Positions 1 through 5,384 of a DNA stretch of 5,384 bases are shown here, one piece after another; position 1 is the first letter of the stretch; the number at the start of each line of letters is the position of its first letter. The notes under the pieces are model-generated. The model did not search any database, had not been told where the DNA came from, and worked only from the letters and a program-made list of their open reading frames with translations. The position numbers and the translations under genes are program-made. The DNA is from Kiritimatiellia bacterium (GTDB lineage: Bacteria; Verrucomicrobiota; Kiritimatiellia; SLAD01): NCBI GenBank assembly GCA_007125875.1, contig SLCI01000100.1:1-5384 (forward strand), written 5' to 3'.

Positions 1-97
1 CTTTATCGTTCGCCTTAATCTATTGCCTTCATCTTCCTTCTGAACTCGCCGTACTGCCGTTTCGAGGCTATTCCGCTGGGAAGGTGCCCGTCGTGAA
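1..97. other. short flank downstream of the PEP-domain gene, nothing assigned
   Basis: These bases lie beyond the stop codon of the minus-strand gene. I see no strong GC-rich hairpin followed by a T-run, so no intrinsic terminator can be called for that gene. A plus-strand frame stays open from the window edge to a TAG at 108-110 (about 35 codons). It could be the tail of a convergent gene, but it has no recognisable motif and could equally be chance. Confidence 0.5.
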
Positions 98-2698
98 TCA
101 TCCGATATAGCAAACAGCGCGACGCGATTCGGGGTCTGCAACCAATTGTATGCGACGGTCGTCATGATCGCTGGCCACATCGATAAGTTTGACGATCGAG
201 GCGTAAGCGCTCAGTGACGGGCAGTACTCGCCTAGTTGATTGGCGGACTCTCGGAAGAAGGTTTCGTTGAAATCGGCGTCAGGATGGGATGGGTACACCG
301 GCATGTAGATGATTTCAGCTTCGACGAGGTCTTGAAAGAAATGTGTGCCGTAAGAGACTTCAGGGACGTGCCCGTCCTCCTCGTGGGCGATCTCAATGAG
401 GACCGCGACTTGATCAATGTCAGCGTACCCGACACCGATGCCGAGGTCTGGATTACTGCTGCCCCAGCGGCCTGGTCCCATCATCATCAGGCGCTCGTTT
501 CGCTCACGCATAGCGTGATTGATCTGTCCAATCACGCGCGGCAACATTTTGCGTGTTTGGTTATCGGCCATCTGTCCGTAGGCGCGTGGGTCGACATAGA
601 TCACGTAACGGATCGGTTGCGAGACCCCACCATTAATAAACCGATCTGAACGGAAGCACACCGACTCGGGTGCCAGATCTTCCGGCCACTCCACGCGCTC
701 CTTGGCCCCGGGCAACCAGAGCGGGCGACATTGCAATACATTAATCTCAACCCGTCCATCCGGCGAGACGGCGGCGGTGAATTCTGTGTCGACCGGATGC
801 TCGTAGACATCCTCCAGCGCGCGCAGCATGCGGCCAAGAACGGCGACAAAATCGGTATCGCGGATTAGTCGGTTGAAGGTTAGGACTACGTCGGCTCCGG
901 GCGGTACACGAGAACCGATGGGTTCACTCAGGTCTCCATCTGTAACAATGGAGACCAGTCGATGCAGGCCGCGATAGGGGCCTTCCTCTAAGATCTTTTT
1001 CATGCGCACGGTGGCGAATGTGCCCGAGTCCAAATCCAGCACGTCGACGTGACGTTGTGAATAGGTGGTGACCTCGCGGCCGATCTCGGGCCGCAGCTCG
1101 GGGTGCGAGACGGCAATCATGCGGGGGTAGTCACGGCTGACGCGATTGACCGCCCTGGTGCCGAGGCCGAAGACCAACCGTATGATGCCCGCCTCCGGAT
1201 CGATGCGGTCTGTCCACGCATAGAGATTGCGTGAAAAAGCCACACCGGCGAGCGCGGGGAAGAAGTAGCGACCGTGTTGTTCGCCGGCCACGCGTTGTAC
1301 CAGCACGGCCATTTGTTCGTCGCTTTCCAGCATGCCGCGATTGCGACGATAGCTGAGTGCGTCGGGATTCAGCGTGCTGGCATAGACGCTTTTGACGGCC
1401 TGCATAAATTCTGCCAAGCGCTCTTCCGGAGAGCCGCGGTTCACGCAGAAGTCGCTACGGTACTTTCCGGCAAAGGCGTTGCCGAAGCCGTCCTCCAGCA
1501 AGCTGCTGGAGCGTACAATATAGGGAGCATCACCCAGTTCGTCCAAAAGGGTTTGAAATTCTGCGATGCGGGCGGGATCGAATTCGCCTGCCAGAAAGCG
1601 TTCCTCCAGTTGCTCAAATTGCTCATGGGTGACGTGACCGGTGCGGGTGGCGGAGAGGCGGGCTCGGAAGTGGTGGTTGTGGACGAGGAACGTGTAGAAG
1701 ACGTCGGATCCGATATAAAAGGAATCCTCGTCAAGCAGTGGAAATGCGGAGGCGATGGTGCGGCATTGATGACGGACAATAGCGCGGGCTAGAATCATAC
1801 CCGCCGCTTTGCCGCCAATACGGCCAGAACCGATCACGCGCTGTCGGATATGCAAGAGCGCCTCCAAAGAGAGGTAACGCTCGGTTAGGCGCTCGATCTT
1901 CGGATCCTGGCCGAGCAGCATATCGGCGAGCCGCTTTTGCCAGGCGCGTCGCTGTTTGACGTCCGGGCCGTCACCGCCGGCTTCGACCGCATCGCGTAGC
2001 GCGGCATATACGGTATCCCAAGGGGCCGTGGTGGCGTGGACCAAACTCGAGCTGGGTACTGAAGACTCGGGAATCGGGATCCACGCTTCGCCCTCCAGGC
2101 GATAGGGCAGAAACATATGGGGCGAATGGCGTTGCCACACTTTCAGCGGGCGGACATGAACGGTTTGGTCGATCATGAATGCGTCTAGCAGCACCTGCGT
2201 CGTATCGCGAATGCGGGCTACCGCGTCGTCGGTATGTTTGTCGCGGTCCAGCGCGAAATAGGCCACGGTATCTAATTCGAACAGGTACGGACAGGTGGCT
2301 TGAAAGAAGTTGGCCAGCAACTCATCCGTTGCCCACCAGTCGACGAGGCAGGAGAGGTTGTCGAAGACATAGCAGGCGCGCTCGCCCCAGTTCGTGATGA
2401 TCCGATTCACTTGAGCGCTGAACACATCAAATCCGTCGCGTGGATCGAAGGATTCGATCACCATACCGGGCACACTTTTGAGAATGGGGTCGTGCGGTCC
2501 GAAGCGAATGTAAATAAAGGGACGCTGATCCCGCGCAGCTTGCCGCTGGAATGCGCAGGCGAAGTCGCGATAGTGATCGAGCGAGTCGATTTGCCAAACC
2601 ACATTATCGCCTAGGCGCAGACCATGCAGGATATCGTCCAGTTGCGGGATGCCGCTGGACATCCATTTGGGATTCGCGCTGGGGGGCTTCTCGTCCAT
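98..2698 (-). CDS. KaiC-like / PEP synthase-type ATP-grasp fusion protein (PEP/pyruvate-binding domain protein)
   Basis: About 866 residues from the ATG at 2698. Residues 13-210 resemble a KaiC/RecA-type domain: SGIPQLDDIL matches the usual opening, and a Walker B-like strand CYVFDNLS lies near 109-116. The Walker A position (about 30-46, GDNVVWQIDSLDHYRDF) has no GxxGK[ST], so this domain probably does not hydrolyse ATP. Residues 290-660 match the PEP synthase/PPDK ATP-binding domain: IGGKAAG (Lys297), VRSSSLLED (Arg396), VLVQRV (465-470), DTEFT (Glu639) and LQCRP (Gln656), the positions that bind ATP in PPDK. After this comes a C-terminal domain with GPGRWGSS (741-748) and GTHFFQDL (784-791), which I know from PEP/pyruvate-binding-domain proteins of other phyla. 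No phosphohistidine swivel domain or PEP-utilising barrel is seen, so the usual pyruvate-to-PEP reaction is unlikely; the substrate is unknown. It lies just downstream of rnhC and is probably cotranscribed. An in-frame GTG at 2719 is an alternative start; neither start has a Shine-Dalgarno site. The domain assignment is firm, the function is not. Confidence 0.9.
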   Translation of the reverse strand: MDEKPPSANPKWMSSGIPQLDDILHGLRLGDNVVWQIDSLDHYRDFACAFQRQAARDQRPFIYIRFGPHDPILKSVPGMVIESFDPRDGFDVFSAQVNRIITNWGERACYVFDNLSCLVDWWATDELLANFFQATCPYLFELDTVAYFALDRDKHTDDAVARIRDTTQVLLDAFMIDQTVHVRPLKVWQRHSPHMFLPYRLEGEAWIPIPESSVPSSSLVHATTAPWDTVYAALRDAVEAGGDGPDVKQRRAWQKRLADMLLGQDPKIERLTERYLSLEALLHIRQRVIGSGRIGGKAAGMILARAIVRHQCRTIASAFPLLDEDSFYIGSDVFYTFLVHNHHFRARLSATRTGHVTHEQFEQLEERFLAGEFDPARIAEFQTLLDELGDAPYIVRSSSLLEDGFGNAFAGKYRSDFCVNRGSPEERLAEFMQAVKSVYASTLNPDALSYRRNRGMLESDEQMAVLVQRVAGEQHGRYFFPALAGVAFSRNLYAWTDRIDPEAGIIRLVFGLGTRAVNRVSRDYPRMIAVSHPELRPEIGREVTTYSQRHVDVLDLDSGTFATVRMKKILEEGPYRGLHRLVSIVTDGDLSEPIGSRVPPGADVVLTFNRLIRDTDFVAVLGRMLRALEDVYEHPVDTEFTAAVSPDGRVEINVLQCRPLWLPGAKERVEWPEDLAPESVCFRSDRFINGGVSQPIRYVIYVDPRAYGQMADNQTRKMLPRVIGQINHAMRERNERLMMMGPGRWGSSNPDLGIGVGYADIDQVAVLIEIAHEEDGHVPEVSYGTHFFQDLVEAEIIYMPVYPSHPDADFNETFFRESANQLGEYCPSLSAYASIVKLIDVASDHDDRRIQLVADPESRRAVCYIG

Positions 2699-2740
2699 CG
2701 CGTTAGCGTGACTGATCACTCACGAGAAGGAAAGATCGAA

Positions 2741-3727
2741 TCACTTGCTCGACTTGCGGCCGAACGGTTTGGATACCGCCTGTCCTTCAGGGCCCAGATC
2801 CGTTCGCGCGTGCCCGGTCGTCTCGAGCACCGCATCGGTGGTACGGAAGTGGCATTTCACCGTGTCCAATAGTATATCCGGTCCTTTGGCCGCGATCAGT
2901 TTCGCCGCCACTTCGCGGACGCGGTCAGAGGCACCTTTGGGGATGGTGACACCATGTGCCTCGCCCATTTTACGCAACGCGGCGATAAACGCTGCTCGAG
3001 CGAGAATTGAAGCGGCCGCGACGGCGGGGTCGGATTCAGCTTTGGGGCGTTGGACGAGCTCGATACTGCGCCCTTTCTTCATCAGCGCCTGTTCGATTTG
3101 CCGTTTAGGGCCGAACTGATCGGAAATGGCGCGGGGGCAGTCCGGCACCTTTTCGAGCAGGTTCTCAATCGCACGAGCATGGCCCCAGGCCAAAATGCTA
3201 TTCACATTGCGCATGGACTGATACAGGCGATTATAGGCGCGCGGTCCAATTGTAATGATGGCATAGCGTTCGCCGAGCATTTTCCGGATATCGCGGGCCA
3301 TGTCTTCCGCCTTTTTGTCGCTGGTGACCGTTTTGCTGTCGCGCACGCCTTTTTCTTCAAACGCTTTAGCGAGCGGTTTATTGACGAAAGCGGCGGCAAT
3401 CACCAAAGGGCCGAAAAAGTCGCCCTTGCCGCTTTCATCGATGCCCATATGCGGCTCCAGCGCGGCGGGATCATGCACTTCATCGTAGCCGAGGCGAGCA
3501 TCTTGGAGGACTAACGGCTCCATATTATAGAGCACCCAATCATGAGCGGCCTTGCCTTGCACCACACATTTGCCGCTTGTGTAGAGGGCGATGCGCAGAT
3601 TTTCGCCTCTCACGGCGATCTGCGTGTAAGGAATCTCGTCAGGCAGATAGTTTCCTTGTTTCAGCAGGCCAACCAGCGTTTTCTGCTGATCGCCATCGAG
3701 CTTGAAGGTGTAAGAGTTTTTCTGCAT
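2741..3727 (-). CDS. rnhC: ribonuclease HIII
   Basis: RNase HIII cuts the RNA strand of RNA/DNA hybrids in the cytoplasm, removing R-loops and primer RNA. The predicted protein has 328 residues, close to the usual family length of about 300-330. Residues 1-70 match the TBP-like substrate-binding domain found at the N-terminus of this family (SYTFKLDGDQQKTL, then LYTSGKCVVQGKA at 48-60). The nuclease domain starts at GIDESGKGDFFGPL (95-108). Asp97, Glu98, Asp203 (ISDQFG) and Glu231 (KAESDPAVAAASILAR) fit the DEDE-type acidic set reported for RNase HIII. The C-terminus has the family motifs IPKGAS (262-267) and VKCHFRTT (290-297). The ATG at 3727 was chosen because the N-terminal domain begins right after it. 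The frame stays open to a GTG at 3847, but those 40 extra residues are not family-like and would cover the promoter region. No Shine-Dalgarno site precedes the ATG. The next gene follows after 21-42 bp, suggesting an operon. Confidence 0.95.
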   Translation of the reverse strand: MQKNSYTFKLDGDQQKTLVGLLKQGNYLPDEIPYTQIAVRGENLRIALYTSGKCVVQGKAAHDWVLYNMEPLVLQDARLGYDEVHDPAALEPHMGIDESGKGDFFGPLVIAAAFVNKPLAKAFEEKGVRDSKTVTSDKKAEDMARDIRKMLGERYAIITIGPRAYNRLYQSMRNVNSILAWGHARAIENLLEKVPDCPRAISDQFGPKRQIEQALMKKGRSIELVQRPKAESDPAVAAASILARAAFIAALRKMGEAHGVTIPKGASDRVREVAAKLIAAKGPDILLDTVKCHFRTTDAVLETTGHARTDLGPEGQAVSKPFGRKSSK

Positions 3728-3761
3728 TGCGGCGGAAGTTAGCACGGAGTAGCGTGGGAAC

Positions 3762-3789
3762 ACAATATCTGTCCCGAAGTCGCTCCCAA
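3762..3789 (-). promoter_or_regulatory. possible sigma70 promoter for rnhC
   Basis: Read on the minus strand, TTGGGA (3789-3784) as -35 and TATTGT (3767-3762) as -10 are 16 bp apart. Each matches the consensus at four of six positions. Transcription would start near 3755 and give a leader of about 28 nt before the rnhC ATG. The -35 overlaps a small inverted repeat, CCCA-AA-TGGG (3785-3794). This is a weak match supported mainly by its location. Confidence 0.3.
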
Positions 3790-3827
3790 ATGGGGCGGTC
3801 AGGTGACAGCGTATCAAAAAATAGCAA

Positions 3828-3856
3828 TTGACTAAAACACCCCGCACAGGTACAAA
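3828..3856 (+). promoter_or_regulatory. predicted sigma70-type promoter for the envelope operon
   Basis: TTGACT (3828-3833) matches the -35 consensus at five of six positions. It is followed by an ideal 17-bp spacer and TACAAA (3851-3856), which matches the -10 at four of six. Transcription is expected to start near 3863, leaving a leader of about 85 nt before the ATG at 3948. It is the best promoter-like match I see between the divergent genes and fits expression of the SLH-like and beta-barrel genes as one unit. Confidence 0.6.
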
Positions 3857-3868
3857 TTAATCAACTGG

Positions 3869-3881
3869 AGAAATCATTTCT
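3869..3881. promoter_or_regulatory. 13-bp palindrome, candidate operator
   Basis: AGAAAT-C-ATTTCT is a perfect 6+6 palindrome around one central base. It sits roughly 6 to 18 bases past the predicted transcription start, a common place for a repressor to bind. No regulator gene is visible in the window, so the binding protein is unknown. Confidence 0.35.
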
Positions 3882-3919
3882 GCCGCTGTTGTGCGCTATT
3901 TTTTGAACAGTCCGCGGCA
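3881..3919 (+). promoter_or_regulatory. predicted stem-loop in the 5' leader
   Basis: TGCCGC (3881-3886) pairs with GCGGCA (3914-3919), and TGTT (3887-3890) pairs with AACA (3906-3909). This gives ten base pairs with a four-base bulge (3910-3913) and a 15-base U-rich loop. The structure ends about 18 nt before the Shine-Dalgarno site. It could stabilise the mRNA or modulate initiation. It matches no riboswitch class that I recognise. Confidence 0.35.
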
Positions 3920-3936
3920 AATTGGGATAAGCCGAA

Positions 3937-3944
3937 CGGAGGAG
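3937..3944 (+). promoter_or_regulatory. ribosome binding site of the SLH-like gene
   Basis: CGGAGGAG contains a near-ideal Shine-Dalgarno core, with GGAGG five bases before the ATG at 3948. It fixes the start at this ATG rather than at upstream in-frame codons, which would place coding sequence over the leader stem-loop. Confidence 0.85.
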
Positions 3945-3947
3945 TAC

Positions 3948-4523
3948 ATGAGAACAAAAATTGGAGTCGGACTTTTAATGCTGGCCATGGCCGCTTTTCC
4001 GCTGGCTGAGACGCAAGCACAACAAGCACCTGACAATGGTATCACGCAAGGTGAACTTGCAATCATGGTGGTGAATCTGCTGGGCTGGAGTGGCAGCATG
4101 CCTGCCGCCCCAACTCCCTTGGACCACATTGCGCTGCTCGGTGCGAATTCGATCGCACCATTAGATGGCTGGCAACCCGGCGAATTGGTGGTATTGGCCG
4201 ATTTGGCTGTTGTTCTTGTTCAGGCCTTGGGATTGCAGGATCAGGTTGAGAGTCCGAATAATCCTGAGTCCTATGTCGCATTGCTTGAAAGTTTAGGTGT
4301 CTCCTTTGAAAATATCGGCGCGGCGCTTGATAATATCGATGTACAGGGAGGCGAGTTGCTGGAGCCGATCGCTTACGGTGATCCGCTACGCGAGCCGCCG
4401 ATGATTGAGTCGGTCACGATGATCTTGCGGTCACAGCGCCCCATCACGTTGCCCGAAATTGTCGAGATCGTTGAAGAATTGCCCGGAGTTCCGCCTCGCC
4501 CACCACGGCCTACTCCCGATTGA
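3948..4523 (+). CDS. small secreted protein with SLH-like segment and proline-rich tail
   Basis: The 191-residue product begins with a clear Sec signal peptide: charged MRTK, a hydrophobic core to about residue 20, and probable cleavage after ETQA (residue 24). There is no lipobox and no cysteine in the protein. Residues 31-97 resemble an S-layer-homology (SLH) pattern: ITQGELAIMVVNLLGW (32-47), then a GANSIAPLDGWQPGE turn (65-79), then a second helix LADLAVVLVQALGL (83-96) that echoes the first. A segment at 107-150 (ESYVALLESLGVS, LLEPIAYGDPL) is followed by another helical stretch and a proline-rich end (PPRPPRPTPD). SLH domains usually anchor proteins to cell-wall polymers; here the match is by eye and imperfect, so an anchoring or periplasmic role is inference. 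The product is likely periplasmic or exported. The beta-barrel gene follows after 46 bp, probably in the same operon. That it is a real secreted protein is well supported; the family is not certain. Confidence 0.85.
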   Translation: MRTKIGVGLLMLAMAAFPLAETQAQQAPDNGITQGELAIMVVNLLGWSGSMPAAPTPLDHIALLGANSIAPLDGWQPGELVVLADLAVVLVQALGLQDQVESPNNPESYVALLESLGVSFENIGAALDNIDVQGGELLEPIAYGDPLREPPMIESVTMILRSQRPITLPEIVEIVEELPGVPPRPPRPTPD

Positions 4524-4557
4524 TACTGAGCGAGAATTCGATATGTTCGTTACCACT

Positions 4558-4562
4558 AAGGA
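4558..4562 (+). promoter_or_regulatory. ribosome binding site of the beta-barrel gene
   Basis: AAGGA lies seven bases before the ATG at 4570 and selects it over an in-frame ATG at 4543, which has only a poor purine stretch in front. The 4570 start also gives a compact signal peptide. No terminator-like hairpin is seen between 4524 and 4569. Confidence 0.7.
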
Positions 4563-4569
4563 CCACATT

Positions 4570-5384
4570 ATGAAGCCCATTTATCTTATCTTATCCGTTT
4601 GCCTGTTCGCTCTAATGATGCCTGCAGAGGTGTTTTCGTCGGAGGGGCCGCGCAACTTCCAAATTCATAACCGTCTAAGTGTCGAATACGATGATAATGT
4701 TCGTGAGACAGCGCGTGGCACGGATGACAGTCTCAAAATTATCAATGAGATCGAATTCCTGGTCGCGTTGAATCTTGAAAACACGCACGGCAGCATTCGT
4801 TACAAGCCGCAGTTTACGTGGTGGGATGATCGTGATGAGGATGACTTTGATATTCATCACTTCCTGGATGCCGTATTGGCGCATGAATTCACCCCCCGAG
4901 TGAGTCTTGACCTTCGTAACAACCTCCGTTACGCGCAGTTGCCCGAAGCGATCGATGATGGCGCGATCGTGCGTCAAAGGAGTGATTATCTCTACAATGC
5001 GATTGTGGCGAACGTGGCTTATGTCCTGACGCCTGTCAGTCAGCTGGAAGGTGGCGCCCGTTACAATCTGTTACGCTACGAGGATTCCGATGTGGCGAGT
5101 CGTGAAGATTACGACATCTATATTCTGGGGTTGACCTATCGTCACAGCTTAGTGCCGGAAACCTCGGTCAGTGGTGATATTCGCTGGGAAACGATTGAGT
5201 ACGATTCTGAATTCAAGCGTGATTCCGATCTCGTTCAAATTGGTATGGGTGTCGAACACATCTTTTCTCCGAATCTGCAAGGTAACGCACGGGCGGGGTA
5301 CCACTATCGTGATTACGCCGATGCCGCTTTGTCCTCAGACAATGCGCCGTATTTCGACGTCAACACCACCTACTTGCCGAGTCC
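4570..5384 (+). CDS. outer-membrane beta-barrel protein (BBP2-like), 3' end outside window
   Basis: The first 271 residues are present and the frame is still open at the window edge. Residues 1-23 form a Sec signal peptide (MKPIYLILSV, then a hydrophobic run to VFS). Cys11 is not in a lipobox. The mature part opens with LSVEYDDNV (36-44), the YDDN signature common at the start of BBP2-type barrels. Alternating polar/aromatic strands follow, with Asp- and Arg-rich turns and no long hydrophobic helix, as expected for a protein inserted in the outer membrane. A two-strand unit recurs with turns FTPR (107), LTPV (153), LVPE (194) and FSPN (232), each followed by a strand ending in an aromatic residue. 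Family members are often found in exopolysaccharide or exosortase loci of Gram-negative bacteria, but no such gene is visible here. It is probably cotranscribed with the SLH-like gene and may work with it in the envelope. The transported substrate, if any, is unknown. Confidence 0.85.
   Translation, partial: MKPIYLILSVCLFALMMPAEVFSSEGPRNFQIHNRLSVEYDDNVRETARGTDDSLKIINEIEFLVALNLENTHGSIRYKPQFTWWDDRDEDDFDIHHFLDAVLAHEFTPRVSLDLRNNLRYAQLPEAIDDGAIVRQRSDYLYNAIVANVAYVLTPVSQLEGGARYNLLRYEDSDVASREDYDIYILGLTYRHSLVPETSVSGDIRWETIEYDSEFKRDSDLVQIGMGVEHIFSPNLQGNARAGYHYRDYADAALSSDNAPYFDVNTTYLPS

Larger units (their letters stand above)
3814..3906. repeat. 12-bp perfect inverted repeat bracketing the plus-strand promoter
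   Basis: The left arm TCAAAAAATAGC (3814-3825) and the right arm GCTATTTTTTGA (3895-3906) are exact reverse complements with 69 bp between them. The left arm ends two bases before the -35 box, and the right arm falls in the predicted 5' leader. Because the left arm lies outside the predicted transcript, any role would be at the DNA level, such as paired protein sites with looping, rather than an RNA hairpin. The arms are A/T-rich, which makes a chance match easier. Confidence 0.6.

Noticed and set aside
3..110. Possible C-terminus of a convergent plus-strand gene
   Set aside because: Only about 35 codons are visible, without any recognisable motif; an open stretch of this length is not rare by chance.
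1493..1511. 8-bp perfect stem with a three-base loop
   Set aside because: It falls inside the codons for the conserved VRSSSLLED motif, so coding constraint explains it; no T-run follows to suggest a terminator.
1274..1792. Plus-strand open frame of 172 codons opposite the large fusion gene
   Set aside because: It lies wholly antisense to the conserved ATP-grasp domain, has no Shine-Dalgarno site or recognisable motif, and is explained by the codon pattern of the real gene.
2443..2459. 7-bp inverted repeat GATCGAA-GGA-TTCGATC
   Set aside because: It is inside the coding sequence of the fusion gene and repeats of this length are expected by chance in several kilobases.
3050..3514. Plus-strand open frame of 154 codons opposite rnhC
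   Set aside because: It overlaps the nuclease motifs of RNase HIII in antisense and shows no family features of its own.
3728..3847. N-terminal extension of RNase HIII from a GTG at 3847
   Set aside because: The 40 extra residues do not resemble the family, no ribosome binding site precedes the GTG, and the stretch overlaps promoter elements.
4543..4569. Earlier in-frame ATG for the beta-barrel gene
   Set aside because: It would place nine mostly polar residues before the signal peptide and has a poorer ribosome binding site than the ATG at 4570.
4675..4977. Minus-strand open frame of 100 codons opposite the beta-barrel gene
   Set aside because: The plus-strand frame has a signal peptide and barrel signature here; the antisense frame has neither a ribosome binding site nor motifs.

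Overview
The window looks like a chromosomal segment of a Gram-negative bacterium with moderate GC. It has two genes on the minus strand, a divergent intergenic region of about 220 bp, and two genes on the plus strand, the last cut off by the window end. A type-3 RNase H with its N-terminal TBP-like domain, together with exported envelope proteins including an outer-membrane beta-barrel of the BBP2 type, fits a member of the PVC group (Verrucomicrobiota/Kiritimatiellota-like). This is inferred from protein content only; there is no rRNA or other marker gene here.

Minus strand (98-3727): rnhC (RNase HIII) is followed after 42 bp (or 21 bp if an upstream GTG is used) by a large protein of about 866 residues. 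That protein joins a KaiC/RecA-like N-terminal domain without a recognisable Walker A motif, an ATP-grasp PEP synthase/PPDK-type nucleotide-binding domain with its key residues kept, and a conserved C-terminal domain marked by GPGRWGSS and GTHFFQ. It has no recognisable phosphohistidine swivel domain and no PEP-utilising TIM barrel, so it is unlikely to be a working PEP synthase. The spacing suggests one transcription unit. Neither gene has a clear Shine-Dalgarno sequence.

Intergenic region (3728-3947): a good sigma70-like promoter points towards the plus-strand genes, and a weaker candidate points towards rnhC. The plus promoter is bracketed by a perfect 12-bp inverted repeat. It is followed by a 13-bp palindrome just past the predicted transcription start and by a possible stem-loop in the leader. 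Together these suggest a regulated promoter.

Plus strand (3948-5384): a small secreted protein resembling S-layer-homology (SLH) domains, with a proline-rich tail, is followed 46 bp later by a beta-barrel outer-membrane protein. Both have signal peptides and strong Shine-Dalgarno sites, and they look like a cell-envelope operon. The most interesting items are the non-canonical KaiC-like/PEP-synthase-like fusion and the SLH-like/beta-barrel pair with its ornate promoter. I see no tRNA, rRNA, CRISPR array or mobile element.
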